DNA of 64,000 nucleotides from Helicobacter bilis (GTDB lineage: Bacteria; Campylobacterota; Campylobacteria; Campylobacterales; Helicobacteraceae): positions 1,736,001 to 1,800,000 of the forward strand of contig NZ_CP019645.1 in NCBI RefSeq assembly GCF_001999985.1, written 5' to 3'. The notes under the pieces are model-generated. The model saw nothing but the letters and a program-made list of their open reading frames with translations. It searched no databases and was not told the origin of the DNA. How positions within the stretch are numbered: position 1 is the first letter of the stretch; each line of letters starts with the position of its first letter. Below are positions 30,425 to 40,429 of this stretch, piece by piece. The translations under genes were made by a program, and so were the position numbers.

Positions 30425-31396
30425 TTACTTACAAAACCCAGCTTGGATTAAATCATGCATATGAATAACACCCTCCAGCACACCCTCTTGTGTTAAAATA
30501 GGTAATATCTGAATCTTAGAATCTTCAATAATCTTTAAAGCATCAAATGCAAGCATACTGCTATCATAAAGTGCTTTTGGATTTTTTGTAGCATAAGAAA
30601 AAGCACTAGATTCTAAGCTAAAACCCTTATCAAACATAGCTCGTCTTAAATCGCCATCACTCAGCACACCAAGCAATTTATAATTAGAATCTACAAAAAA
30701 TGCATTTCCTAAACGCCCGTTTGTCATAACACTAATCGCATCACGCAAACTCATCGCAGTATCGAGCAAGGGGAGATTCTGCGTCTGCATAATATCGCTC
30801 ACTTTGATAAAAAGCATACGACCCAAACTCCCACCGGGATGAAAACTTGCAAAATCACTCTTACTAAAGCCCCTAGCCCTCATAAGACACACAGCAAGAG
30901 AGTCGCCTAAGGCAAGTGTAAGCGTGGTGGAAGTCGTGGGGGCAGTTTGCAAAGGACATGCTTCCCTTTCTATAATTAAGGGCAGAAAATAATCGCCAAA
31001 CATAGACATGCGCGACTTTTTTGACTTTGACATAGTAATGATAGGCAACCCCATGCGTCTAATATGTGGCAAAATCGCTACAATCTCCTCGCTCTCACCA
31101 CTATAACTAATCGCTAACACGCAATCATCTTTTTGCAATACGCCTAAATCACCATGCATAGCTTCTGTGGGATGCAAAAAAATGCTTGGTGTGCCCGTGC
31201 TTGAGAGTGTCGCTGAAATTTTTTGTGCGACTAGCCCGCTTTTGCCTACTCCTATAAGCACGAGCTTACCTTTCATATTTATTATAAGCTTGATAATAGA
31301 ATCTAAATCGCCCAAATCCCCACTATACGCTAAAAGTGCATTACCTTCATCATGCAAAGTCTGCATAAAAATTGCTTTAAAATCATAAGTTTTCAT
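30425..31396 (-). CDS. kdsD: Arabinose-5-phosphate isomerase
   Basis: Interconverts ribulose 5-phosphate and arabinose 5-phosphate, the first step to Kdo for lipopolysaccharide. The 323 residues consist of an SIS domain (about 35-165: LVLIGVGKSGLVAQKISATL, HPTEAMHGDLGVL, SYSGESEE) and two CBS domains (about 205-320). A TTSTTLTLALGD segment carries the conserved core of the family. The ATG at 31396 is the only sensible start. KpsF-type paralogues exist for capsule, but no capsule genes are near. Confidence 0.94.
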   Translation of the reverse strand: MKTYDFKAIFMQTLHDEGNALLAYSGDLGDLDSIIKLIINMKGKLVLIGVGKSGLVAQKISATLSSTGTPSIFLHPTEAMHGDLGVLQKDDCVLAISYSGESEEIVAILPHIRRMGLPIITMSKSKKSRMSMFGDYFLPLIIEREACPLQTAPTTSTTLTLALGDSLAVCLMRARGFSKSDFASFHPGGSLGRMLFIKVSDIMQTQNLPLLDTAMSLRDAISVMTNGRLGNAFFVDSNYKLLGVLSDGDLRRAMFDKGFSLESSAFSYATKNPKALYDSSMLAFDALKIIEDSKIQILPILTQEGVLEGVIHMHDLIQAGFCK

Positions 31397-32012
31397 ATTT
31401 AATCCTTTTGTTTGTGTTTTATCGTGTAAGCTAATTATCGCGTGGCTAATTTTAGCATACTTTGCTTTAATGAAATGAGATTGTCAATTTCTTTATGTTT
31501 TTAGTGGCGTGTATTTAGAATCTTTTCTTGCTATATAAAAATATAGGCTTAAAAAATACAAAGCAGAGATTTTGCGGAATCTATTTATCATACTAAGTAA
31601 TATTTGCGAAATTAAACTAAGTTTGATGGGCTTTATATGATTTTCTAGGCTTTTAGATTCCGTATGGTCTTCTCAAGAATTATCACAAACAATAATCAAA
31701 AAAACACAAAAAGTAACCCTTATAGAATCTAAATTTCATGTTTTACACTCTATGTGTCTGTATCTACCAAAAGGAGAAAATTCTTGGTTTCTTTGCTATT
31801 CATATAACGAAACTACTTGTATAAGATTATTTCAAAAATATCTCAATACTATCCACATAAAGTATTCAAGGGTTTGATGAGAGTTGGCAGATTCTAAATA
31901 TCCATAAAAAGTTCTGGAATCTCAAGTGTTAGAATCTTGCGGTAAATTCCGCACGATCCACACAACACAATTAGCATATTGAAGTAAAGATTGTATGAAA
32001 ACAATGAGACTA
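31397..32012. other. 616-base gap with a possible decayed ORF
   Basis: No complete gene. On the + strand a frame is open from 31641 to the TGA at 31875-31877 (78 codons: SQTIIKKTQKVTLIESKF, then LPKGENSWFLCYSYNE). Its only ATG is internal, at 31752, and lacks a good ribosome site. It may be a fragment of a lost gene. At least four AGATTCT/AGAATCT words lie in the gap. No terminator is clear. Confidence 0.35.
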
Positions 32013-32390
32013 TTATGCTTCTTTTTTATTCAACTCTTTTCTTAATTCCTTAATCCTTGCAGCTTTACCTCTTCTATTACGCAAATAATAAAGTTTTGCA
32101 CGGCGGACTCGCCCAATACGCAACACTTCTATTTTTTCTAAGCTATCGCTATAAAGTGGAAAAATCTTTTCAACACCTATATTGTTAGCACCCATTTTAC
32201 GCACGGTAAAAGTCCTATCCACGCCATTACCGCGTATAGCTATACATACACCCTCAAAGTTTTGCACTCTCGTTTTGTCACCCTCTTTTATCTTAATCCC
32301 AACACGCAGAGTATCACCTGCTTTAAATTGTGGCACAGACTTATTCTCAAGTTGTGCTTTTTCAAATTGCTCGATATATCGATTTTTCAT
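32013..32390 (-). CDS. rplS: 50S ribosomal protein L19
   Basis: Ribosomal protein at the 30S-50S interface. The 125 residues include [36 protein letters not shown] and [19 protein letters not shown]. The final helix, [17 protein letters not shown], is typical. It follows trmD by 11 bases, the conserved trmD-rplS order, so the two are cotranscribed. Confidence 0.97.
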   Translation of the reverse strand: MKNRYIEQFEKAQLENKSVPQFKAGDTLRVGIKIKEGDKTRVQNFEGVCIAIRGNGVDRTFTVRKMGANNIGVEKIFPLYSDSLEKIEVLRIGRVRRAKLYYLRNRRGKAARIKELRKELNKKEA

Positions 32391-32401
32391 GATTTCCTCA
32401 C

Positions 32402-33079
32402 TTATGATGTTAATAAATCCGGTCTAAAATATTGCGTTTTCATCTTAGACATGGTAAGTTTTAAATCGCCGATTATAGCGTGATTTCCATTTAAATATGC
32501 TGAAGTTGGTAAATTTTCTTGATTTTTTTTAGCAAACTGCTTTGATTTTGTGAAATTTGGTGCTTCAAGTAAGCCAGATTCAAAACTTTCACCTTGTAAA
32601 GACAGCTCATTGCCAAGCACACCATGTATATGCCTAGCAATAGAATCTGCCATACACAATGCCCCTAACTCGCCACCACTTAAGATAAAATCGCCTATGC
32701 TAAAAATCTCTGTCGCATGTAGCTCAATACTTCGCTCATCAAAGCCCTCATATCGCCCACACACAAAGCTAATATGGCTATATTTGCTAAGGCGGACAGA
32801 ATCTTTATGACTAAATCTCGCACCACAAGGGCTAAGAAATATAATGCGTGAATCTCTTGCCTGCTGTAAAGCACAATCAAGCACAAATGGATCAAGCAGC
32901 ATGCCCGCTCCACCGCCAATAAGGGCATTATCCACTTTTTTATGCTTATTGGAAGCAAAATCGCGGATATTTATACATTCTACTTCAATCTTTTTATTAT
33001 GTATAGCATTTCGCATAATGCTATGCCCAAAATAAGGCATGATTAAATCTGGAAAAAGGGTAAAAAAACTAAAACGCAT
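32402..33079 (-). CDS. trmD: tRNA (guanine-N1)-methyltransferase
   Basis: Methylates G37 of tRNAs with SAM and prevents frameshifting. It is 225 residues, a homodimeric knot enzyme with [13 protein letters not shown], the knot region [16 protein letters not shown] and [20 protein letters not shown]. Its start overlaps the 3' end of the outer-membrane protein gene by 11 bases. The usual upstream neighbour rimM is not there. rplS follows 11 bases later. Confidence 0.95.
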   Translation of the reverse strand: MRFSFFTLFPDLIMPYFGHSIMRNAIHNKKIEVECINIRDFASNKHKKVDNALIGGGAGMLLDPFVLDCALQQARDSRIIFLSPCGARFSHKDSVRLSKYSHISFVCGRYEGFDERSIELHATEIFSIGDFILSGGELGALCMADSIARHIHGVLGNELSLQGESFESGLLEAPNFTKSKQFAKKNQENLPTSAYLNGNHAIIGDLKLTMSKMKTQYFRPDLLTS

Positions 33080-34394
33080 AGGTTACAGATGACATAAGAT
33101 AGCTTCTATCAAGGACATGGCGACCATTTAGGGCAATATCTTGTTCATTCCACGCATCATTTTGCATGATATGTGTGTAATAGTTAGCAATTAAGCCCAA
33201 ACTTACAGAATCTATAATCTGCCAATCGATAATAAACTTCAATGAATACTCTGTCGCACTCGGGGCAGTGGTATATCGCCCATCAAGTCCAAAGGACAAA
33301 GATTCTACAAATTTTGCTAATTTTTCATATCTAGCTTCTGTGAAAAGCAATACACTAAGGGCATCAGGGGCAACAGAAGCATTAAGCGATCTGCCTGTGC
33401 CATACACACTATTATCCCAAATATCTATGCCGATAGGATTACCAAACATACCCATTCTAGCATTTGCGTTACCTATATTTTTATAGACTCCAAGTGCGAT
33501 TTTATAAGTATCATAAATGTCAATATCTTGTCTCACAAGAATGCTTGAAGTAAAGCCGGTGGGATCTTTAAAGTCAGCGAAAAAGTGATTACCTATATCA
33601 AGAATGCTTTTACTATGTATAGGGAAAAGTGCGACTAGCTTTGTAGTATAGCTAACACTCTCTTTATCGCCAAAACTAGCACTCACACTAAGCCCCGGTG
33701 CAACATACTCTTTTGCACCATAATACACATAAGCCTTTGCATCTAAAAAGTCGTTATTATAGCCGACTTCAGCATTTAAGATTCCATAAGTAGAATAAGT
33801 AGTGCTAAAATCTGTAAGCCAACTATTACCTACAAGTGCCACTGTGCTTGAGCCAAAAAGCTTTACATGAAAGTTATCCGCAAATTTATACACTGCGTTT
33901 ATACCTTCAGCATAGCTATCAAACCAATCATCATCTTCTTGCTCAAATCTCCCTGCTTTAATATTTAGAGAATCTGTTTGATAGTGTATATAAGCATTAT
34001 GCACGAACGCATTATGGGTATTGTCCGCTGTTGCGTCTTTGTCATTGAGATAGCCCGGATATGCCCCCACATAGTTATAACCCAAACCTTTTGTAGAATC
34101 ATAAGTAAGCCCAGCAGCAACCGCTCCAATCATAACCTGAAAATCATTATATTTATACCCCACGCCTAATTGCCCTAAGGCGTAACCATAGCTATTATTA
34201 GGCAATGCTTGTTTCGTGCTAAATGCAGTTTTATTAAACACTTCTAAACCACCATGTAAAAATACGCCATTTTCTTGCTCTATTGTAGATTCTGTGTTTT
34301 TATGCTCTTGCTCCATGATTGCAATCTCATTCTGCCTTGCATACAGCATAGAAAGGCTGAGTGCAGAAAATATGAGAATCTTATGTAATCGCAT
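33069..34394 (-). CDS. Hof-like outer membrane protein
   Basis: A 441-residue protein with a signal peptide (MRLHKILIFSALSLSMLYA) and a C-terminal beta-barrel ending in ...SVTYAF, the aromatic end used by the BAM complex. Alternating short strands (YNDFQVMIGAVAAGLTY, LNIKAGRFEQEDDDWF, DAKAYVYYG) and the FEQEDDDWFDSYAEG segment recall the Helicobacter Hof family and OprD-like porins. Substrate unknown. A TATAAT-type -10 box lies 54 bases upstream on the same strand (34448-34453). Its last codons overlap trmD, so the essential gene may depend on its transcript. Confidence 0.75.
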   Translation of the reverse strand: MRLHKILIFSALSLSMLYARQNEIAIMEQEHKNTESTIEQENGVFLHGGLEVFNKTAFSTKQALPNNSYGYALGQLGVGYKYNDFQVMIGAVAAGLTYDSTKGLGYNYVGAYPGYLNDKDATADNTHNAFVHNAYIHYQTDSLNIKAGRFEQEDDDWFDSYAEGINAVYKFADNFHVKLFGSSTVALVGNSWLTDFSTTYSTYGILNAEVGYNNDFLDAKAYVYYGAKEYVAPGLSVSASFGDKESVSYTTKLVALFPIHSKSILDIGNHFFADFKDPTGFTSSILVRQDIDIYDTYKIALGVYKNIGNANARMGMFGNPIGIDIWDNSVYGTGRSLNASVAPDALSVLLFTEARYEKLAKFVESLSFGLDGRYTTAPSATEYSLKFIIDWQIIDSVSLGLIANYYTHIMQNDAWNEQDIALNGRHVLDRSYLMSSVTYAF

Positions 34395-34447
34395 GATAAC
34401 TCCTTGTGCTATTTTGTCCTAATAAGACATTGTGAAAAATAATGAAA

Positions 34448-34453
34448 ATTATA
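34448..34453 (-). promoter_or_regulatory. Probable -10 box for the Hof-like gene operon
   Basis: TATAAT on the minus strand, 54 bases before the start at 34394; an AAGGAG ribosome site follows. If trmD and rplS have no promoter of their own, this drives all three. Confidence 0.4.
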
Positions 34454-34720
34454 TGATATTTATGTTTGTTTTTGTAGATATTTTTGTATGTGATTCTATA
34501 AATATTTCATGTTTTTAGCGTGTATTTGGTGTAAAAATACATTTCAATGCCACATATAACAAAGGATAAATGAAATATCCTAGAATCAAAGCAAGAAAAT
34601 TAACGCCCTAAGAGTTAGTTGTAGCAATAATTTACAAATATTTTACAATCTAGTTTTGCGATTTTACATACATTTTTTACACTTTCAAGCAAATTTTCTA
34701 AGTATTAATAAGGGATAAAG

Positions 34721-35539
34721 ATGAGAAGAGATGGGCTATCTAGTCTATTATTTTGGTGTATGCGACTATCCATTTTTAGCACACTTGCGATATTTTGCAT
34801 TTTAATTGGCTTTATTTTTATAAAAGGTGTTGTTTATCTCACACCAAGCCTTTTTGAGTGGGAATATAATAGCGAAAATGTCTCTATGATGCCAGCTATT
34901 ATAAATACCATTAATATGATACTTTTCTCCCTTGCTATTGCCATGCCTTTTGGAATCTTTGGGGCGATTTTTCTCACAGAATATAGTAGTAGTAAAAATA
35001 AACTCATCGCTGTCATTACAACCGCAGCTGAAACGCTTGTAGGTATCCCATCAATCGTATATGGGCTTTTTGGCTTCCTTGCATTTGTCGTATTTTTTCA
35101 ATTAAAGTTTAGCTTTTTAGCAGGTAGCCTTACCATTACTATTATGATTTTACCTGTAATTTTGCGTAGCGCACAAGAGGCATTAAAGTCTGTGCCTTTA
35201 ATGTATAGAGAGGCAAGTTTTGCACTTGGGGCAGGTAAGCTTAGAACTATTTTTGCGATTATTCTACCTGCTGCTACACCCGGAATCTTAGCAGGAATAA
35301 TCCTTAGCATTGGTAAGATTGTAGGTGAAAGTGCCGCATTGCTTTATACTTTTGGCGGATTTGCTCAAGTTTCTGGACTATTTGATTCTGGTAGGACTCT
35401 TAGTATGCACATGTATCTTATATCAAATGAAGGGCATCATATCAATGAGGCATATAGCACGGCAATGATTCTCATTGTGATTGTGCTAATCATCAATCTT
35501 TTATCAAACTACATAGCAAAAACTCTCACAAAGGCATAA
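34721..35539 (+). CDS. pstA: Phosphate ABC transporter permease PstA
   Basis: One of two membrane subunits of the high-affinity phosphate importer. The 272 residues have six membrane segments and the ABC permease loop [20 protein letters not shown], and [12 protein letters not shown] and [12 protein letters not shown] are family-typical. pstB follows one base after the stop. The partner permease pstC and the binding protein pstS, normally just upstream, are absent: the 326 bases before the ATG are AT-rich and hold no gene. They may be elsewhere in the genome. Confidence 0.92.
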   Translation: MRRDGLSSLLFWCMRLSIFSTLAIFCILIGFIFIKGVVYLTPSLFEWEYNSENVSMMPAIINTINMILFSLAIAMPFGIFGAIFLTEYSSSKNKLIAVITTAAETLVGIPSIVYGLFGFLAFVVFFQLKFSFLAGSLTITIMILPVILRSAQEALKSVPLMYREASFALGAGKLRTIFAIILPAATPGILAGIILSIGKIVGESAALLYTFGGFAQVSGLFDSGRTLSMHMYLISNEGHHINEAYSTAMILIVIVLIINLLSNYIAKTLTKA

Positions 35540-35540
35540 A

Positions 35541-36299
35541 ATGGATAAAAAAGTATGTTTTAGTATTAAGGATATGAATCTTTACTATAATGATTTTCAT
35601 GCGTTAAAGAATATTAATATGCAGATTCTAAAAGGTAAAGTAACCGCCTTTATCGGTCCTAGTGGTTGTGGTAAATCCACTTTTCTAAAAAGCCTTAATC
35701 GTATGAATGACTTAGTAGAAGGCTGTAAAATTAAAGGCAAGATTCTATTAGATGAAGTTAATATCTATAAAAAATATGATGTAAATATATTGCGTAAAAA
35801 GGTTGGCATGGTCTTTCAAAAACCAAACCCATTTCCTATGAGTATTTATGATAATATGGTGTTTGGTCCAAAAACACATGGGATAAAGCATAAGGATAAG
35901 CTTGATTCTATCGTAGAAGAATGCTTAAAAGATGTTGGCTTATGGGGAGATCTTAAAGATAGATTAAAGCAATCTGCCCTAAGCCTTAGTGGCGGACAGC
36001 AACAAAGACTATGTATCGCAAGGACATTAGCCGTAAATCCTGAAGTAATCCTAATGGACGAACCTACAAGCGCACTTGATCCCATATCAACACTAAAGAT
36101 AGAAGAACTCATTAATAAACTCAAAAAAGAATATACGATTATTATCGTTACGCACAATATGCAACAAGCTATGCGTATATCTGATAAAACTGCTTTCTTT
36201 TTACTTGGTGAAGTGATAGAGTTTGATGATACTGAAAAGATCTTTTCAAAACCAAAGGATAAAAAGACACAAGATTATATTGCGGGAAGATTTGGGTGA
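35541..36299 (+). CDS. pstB: Phosphate ABC transporter ATP-binding protein PstB
   Basis: The ATPase of the Pst importer, 252 residues. Visible are Walker [14 protein letters not shown], the PstB-specific Q-loop region [16 protein letters not shown], signature [12 protein letters not shown], Walker [14 protein letters not shown] and the switch histidine in VTHNMQQAM. Adjacent to pstA with no room for a promoter, so translated from one message. The length is normal. No phoU gene follows. Confidence 0.95.
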   Translation: MDKKVCFSIKDMNLYYNDFHALKNINMQILKGKVTAFIGPSGCGKSTFLKSLNRMNDLVEGCKIKGKILLDEVNIYKKYDVNILRKKVGMVFQKPNPFPMSIYDNMVFGPKTHGIKHKDKLDSIVEECLKDVGLWGDLKDRLKQSALSLSGGQQQRLCIARTLAVNPEVILMDEPTSALDPISTLKIEELINKLKKEYTIIIVTHNMQQAMRISDKTAFFLLGEVIEFDDTEKIFSKPKDKKTQDYIAGRFG

Positions 36300-36570
36300 T
36301 AATGGCTTTATATTAGGTATTAATATTATATGTTGTTTAGTTTATTTATCATTTAAAGTCAAAATGCAACAAGCAATAATCTATCATAGACCATATTTCA
36401 TGCTTTGAGATCATATATCCTTGTTTGCATATAATTCAAACATACCAACAATACTTGCATAAAAGATTCCAATCTTGTATTAATGCCATTTCATAGCAAC
36501 AAAATGTTTATATTGCATTTTATCACGAGTTTGTGTTGGCATGCAACTATATGTTACGGACTAATTGTGT

Positions 36571-37269
36571 TTAAGGCAGATCAAAAATCAACACTTCATT
36601 ATTAGAATCTAAGCCTTTGAGAATAAAGCTAGATTCAGAGCAGCACATCACACCATCACTTGTTTCTATGATAAAGGGCTTGGTTTGGCTAGATTCTATC
36701 TCTAGTTTGCCACGCACCACTTGGATATACGCCTTGCGACCACTTTCAAAGCTAAAAGTCTCGTTGGTAATATCCCTATACAGCCATAATCGCATATCTT
36801 GATACACTTTTAGAGAATCTTGCTCAGCGTTTGGGGACAAAATAAGTGTTTTGCCCTTGCTTGTGTCAAAGGCTTTTTGCTCATATCTTGGCTTAATGCC
36901 TAGCTCATTTGGCTGAATCCAAATTTGATAAAAATGCAACGGCTCGTCTAAAAGATTAAATTCTGAATGCGTAATGCCACTGCCCGCACTCATTATTTGA
37001 AACTCCCCACTTGGGACACGCTCTTCATTGCCCATACTATCTTTATGCGCGATTGTCCCACTTAGCACATAGGTTAAAATCTCCATATCCTTATGCGAAT
37101 GCGTCCCAAAGCCCTTGCTCGGCTCTACTCTGTCTTCATTAATCACACGCAATGCGCTAAAACCCATAAACCTTTCATCATAATATCCTGCAAAAGAAAA
37201 GCTATGATAAGTATCAAGCCAGCCGTGATTAAAATGCCCCCGTTCATTTGCTTTGCGTAGTGTTAGCAT
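36571..37269 (-). CDS. Pirin family protein (YhhW-like)
   Basis: A 232-residue two-cupin protein. The metal site motif is visible as FGTHSHKDMEILTYVLSG with HKDMEI, followed by HSEFN and FYQIWIQP. Members bind iron and some act as quercetin dioxygenases, but the physiological role in Helicobacter is unknown. The start at 37269 follows AAGGATTT; an in-frame ATG at 37299 would add ten residues without a site. It stands alone. Confidence 0.85.
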   Translation of the reverse strand: MLTLRKANERGHFNHGWLDTYHSFSFAGYYDERFMGFSALRVINEDRVEPSKGFGTHSHKDMEILTYVLSGTIAHKDSMGNEERVPSGEFQIMSAGSGITHSEFNLLDEPLHFYQIWIQPNELGIKPRYEQKAFDTSKGKTLILSPNAEQDSLKVYQDMRLWLYRDITNETFSFESGRKAYIQVVRGKLEIESSQTKPFIIETSDGVMCCSESSFILKGLDSNNEVLIFDLP

Positions 37270-37518
37270 ATTAAATCCTTTGTGTAAAACTATTATCACA
37301 CTATATTATCTAGGCAAATAGCATATAAATCTGCATTGTTTTAAGGGCTATTTTTACAAAAATGTGATTTTATGTAAAAACAATGCTGCATTATACAGAC
37401 GCAAATAAGAAAATATTTAATATTATTGAAGTGAATTTTATGTGATAAAAAGCAATCAATAAACTTCGCAAATCTAAACAATCTTAGAATCTTATATGCT
37501 ACTTAGCGTATAAGATTC

Positions 37519-39021
37519 TCATGCATACGCCACAGCGCGCATTTCTCGTATTACATTAACCTTTATTTCGCCCGGATATTGTAATTGCTGTTTGATTTCA
37601 TTTGCAATTTCTCTAGATAATACAACACTCTCTATATCATTTACTAAATCAGCTCTTACAATTACTCGTATTTCTCTACCTGCATATACCGCATAGGCTT
37701 GTTTTACGCCAAATTTCTCCATAGCAATTTTTTCTAAATCTCTCACACGATTGATATAACTCTCATTTGCTTCATTTCTAGCACCCGGTCTTGCCGCACT
37801 TAATGCATCTGCCGTGCAGACTGCACTGCATTCAATGCTTTTAGACTCTTCGTGTCCGTGATGTGCGTATATGGCATTAATTACAACAGAATCTTCATTA
37901 TATCTTAAACATATATCAGCACCCAAATCCACATGGCTACCACCTTGTTCATCTGTGAGTGCTTTGCCAATATCATGCAGGAGTCCCGCTCTTCTTGCAA
38001 GTTTTACATTGCCACCTAACTCACCTGCTATAATCCCTGCTAGTCGTGCCACTTCTAGTGAATGCTGCAAAGCATTTTGCCCAAAACTTGCACGATATTT
38101 TAGTTTTCCTATGAGTTTTTTAAGCTCAGATTCCACATAGCCTATACCAAGTTCCAATAGAATCTCATCGCCTTCTTGATAGAGTTGCTCTTCTGCTTGT
38201 GCCTTTACTTTTTCATACACTTCTTCAATGCGACTTGGGTGTATCCTGCCATCTTGCATGAGAATTTCAAGTGTCCTTGTCGCTAAAGCCCTTCTATAAA
38301 GGCTAAATGAGCTAAGTGAAATCTCATTAGGCGTATCATCAATGATAAGATTCACACCGCAAACCATCTCAAAGGCTTTAATGTTTCGCCCCTCTTTGCC
38401 AATGATTTTGCCTTTCATCTCATCATTTACTAACCGCACATTATTCACCAATCTATCGCTGACAAACTCTCCGGCAAATCGCGTAGTCGCTTGTGCGATA
38501 ATATAGTTTGCCTTGCGTTTTGCTTCGGCCTTTGCCTCTGTCTCATAGCGGCGGATAAGACTAGCCCTCTCTTGTATCAGCTCATCTTCTAGATTTTTTA
38601 ATAGAATCTTTTTTCCTTCCTCTTTTGTTAGAGCAGTGTAATCTTGCAAAAGAGATGAAAGCTTTATTTTTTCTTCTTGACATCGCTCTAATATTTTTGC
38701 TTGTTCCTCTTTTTGCCTTAATACTTCCTGTTTTGCATGATTTATTATCTTATTGCTTTCTTCATGTTCTTGTATTATTTTTTCAAGCTCATTCTTACGC
38801 TTTGCAAGTTTTTTATTGAATTGTTCCTCTTCTTCTTGCATTTTTACATGTTTATTGTGCAGTAACTGCTCTATTTCGGTTTCTAATGCCTTAATTTTTG
38901 CATTATTTTGCTCAATACACAAAAGCATTTTGGCATAGGAAAACTTCCTTGCAACAAAGAAAGTGAGAAATGCAACACAAATAGCGGTCGCCCCGCATGA
39001 AAGTAAAACAATAGAAGTCAT
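37519..39021 (-). CDS. rny: Ribonuclease Y
   Basis: Membrane-tethered endoribonuclease that starts mRNA decay. The 500 residues begin with one membrane helix (VLLSCGATAICVAFLTFF), continue with a long coiled coil (about 30-180), a KH domain (MKGKIIGKEGRNIKAFE) and an HD domain with LLHDIGKALTDEQGGSH. Its start overlaps the 3' end of the cyclo-ligase gene by 4 bases, so the two are translationally coupled. Confidence 0.95.
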   Translation of the reverse strand: MTSIVLLSCGATAICVAFLTFFVARKFSYAKMLLCIEQNNAKIKALETEIEQLLHNKHVKMQEEEEQFNKKLAKRKNELEKIIQEHEESNKIINHAKQEVLRQKEEQAKILERCQEEKIKLSSLLQDYTALTKEEGKKILLKNLEDELIQERASLIRRYETEAKAEAKRKANYIIAQATTRFAGEFVSDRLVNNVRLVNDEMKGKIIGKEGRNIKAFEMVCGVNLIIDDTPNEISLSSFSLYRRALATRTLEILMQDGRIHPSRIEEVYEKVKAQAEEQLYQEGDEILLELGIGYVESELKKLIGKLKYRASFGQNALQHSLEVARLAGIIAGELGGNVKLARRAGLLHDIGKALTDEQGGSHVDLGADICLRYNEDSVVINAIYAHHGHEESKSIECSAVCTADALSAARPGARNEANESYINRVRDLEKIAMEKFGVKQAYAVYAGREIRVIVRADLVNDIESVVLSREIANEIKQQLQYPGEIKVNVIREMRAVAYA

Positions 39022-39650
39022 TTATACGCACTCACATATATATCTGCTTGTATATCATGCCATTCACACAATGACTTACTAGAAATATGCCGCAATCTAC
39101 TCACAAAAATACTATAAGGTCGCACCTTTAAAGTTTCATAAAATCTATCATACATACCTTTTCCAAATCCTATTCTTTTCATATTTTTATCAACGCCAAG
39201 CACTGGCACAATAGCAATGTCTATTAATATATTTTTATAAATCTTGCAAGTTTTTGGTTCATAAAGTCGCCAATGGGTTTTTACCAAAGGAAAACGATAT
39301 TTTACCATGTTAAAGCTTGTTTTTTCAAGTTTTGGGACAAATACCTGATATTTTTTATCCTGTTTTAATTTTGCCAAAATATGCGTAATATTTACTTCAG
39401 TAGATAGTGGAATGTAGAGCAAGACATTGCATTCTTTTGCTTTTGATTGTATATAGAAAAGTTTATTATTGCGTTTTATCTTATAGGTTTTTGGCTTTTT
39501 GTAGCTTGTTATGTGTGTGTATATATTTTTCGCACAAAGCTTATCATAAATGCAGAATCTCTTTTGCATTTTTGCTTTTATTTTTGTGCGAAATTCTGTT
39601 TTTGAATCTATGGATTCTGTATGTTTTTTCGCTATGAGATTTTTTTTCAT
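39018..39650 (-). CDS. 5-formyltetrahydrofolate cyclo-ligase
   Basis: Converts 5-formyl-THF to 5,10-methenyl-THF with ATP, restoring a usable folate. The 210-residue protein is basic and divergent at the N-terminus, but the closing motif RIGFGKGMYDRFYETL (the GxGxGxYDR signature of the family) is clear, and VPVLGVDKN precedes it. The ATG at 39650 has no strong ribosome site. It precedes rny, a linkage common in epsilonproteobacteria. Confidence 0.85.
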   Translation of the reverse strand: MKKNLIAKKHTESIDSKTEFRTKIKAKMQKRFCIYDKLCAKNIYTHITSYKKPKTYKIKRNNKLFYIQSKAKECNVLLYIPLSTEVNITHILAKLKQDKKYQVFVPKLEKTSFNMVKYRFPLVKTHWRLYEPKTCKIYKNILIDIAIVPVLGVDKNMKRIGFGKGMYDRFYETLKVRPYSIFVSRLRHISSKSLCEWHDIQADIYVSAYK

Positions 39651-39807
39651 TGTGTGTTTATGCCTTATTTTGATTTTAAATGATATAAAATCTTAATTAC
39701 TTTAAACATAACATAGGGAGTCAAATATTAAAATTCATGTATGTTAAAGGAATATATTTTTAATGCACTCAAGCTTTCTATGAGATTTTACAGCACGAAA
39801 TAAGATT

Positions 39808-40245
39808 CTACTCTGCATAGAGATTTGCATTTTCTCTTGCGACTTTATCGCAGTGTTCATTTTGTGGATGTCCATTATGTGCCTTAACCCATTGTGTTGT
39901 TATAGTGTGCTTTGCTCCTACATGTATATATTCTCCCCATAAATCCGTGTGTTTTACATCTTTAAAACCTTTTTTTTGCCAATTTGGAAGATACTGCTCG
40001 ATAGAATCACATACATACTTGGAGTCGCTTACAATGACTACACGGCAAGGTTCAGTAAGCATTTTTAATCCCTCTACAACCGCCTTAAGCTCCATGCGTC
40101 CATTTGTGCTATATGCCTCACCACCACTTACTTGCGTGTGAAAAACTCTACCATTTGGGGCTTTATACTCAAGCAGGGCACAATACCCACTAGCCCCCGG
40201 ATTCCCTAAACTTGAACCATCTGTGTAAAGAATAACTGATTTCAT
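39808..40245 (-). CDS. rnhA: Ribonuclease HI
   Basis: Degrades RNA in RNA-DNA hybrids. The 145-residue protein has the four catalytic carboxylates: D9 in YTDGS, E52 in RMELKAV, D75 in VSDSKYV and D134 in EHCDKVA, plus the conserved H124 in KAHNGHPQNEH. The length is the usual bacterial one. It is a single gene. Confidence 0.96.
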   Translation of the reverse strand: MKSVILYTDGSSLGNPGASGYCALLEYKAPNGRVFHTQVSGGEAYSTNGRMELKAVVEGLKMLTEPCRVVIVSDSKYVCDSIEQYLPNWQKKGFKDVKHTDLWGEYIHVGAKHTITTQWVKAHNGHPQNEHCDKVARENANLYAE

Positions 40246-40429
40246 ACTTTACCTTTTTAATATAATAAGCCAAATTTAAAATCGGCAGATTCTAAGAAAC
40301 ACTTTTATTATAGAATCGCCGCTTTTTTATTAAGATAAAGCTGTGAAACTTGTTGTATTTTAATATAAATTGCAATTAAGATTCACCATACTTATTTTAA
40401 TATGTGTATAAAAGCAACTTTCCTAATTA

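Noticed and set aside
32520-32530. T8 run in trmD
   Set aside because: Intact essential gene; ordinary Lys/Asn codons.
36300-36570. A gene after pstB, such as phoU
   Set aside because: No frame resembles PhoU and stops are frequent; the short ORF at 36223-36408 is mainly pstB read in another frame.
39963-39978. T8 run in rnhA as a phase-variable tract
   Set aside because: It encodes Lys codons in the conserved frame of an intact gene and is too short; rnhA is not a typical contingency gene.
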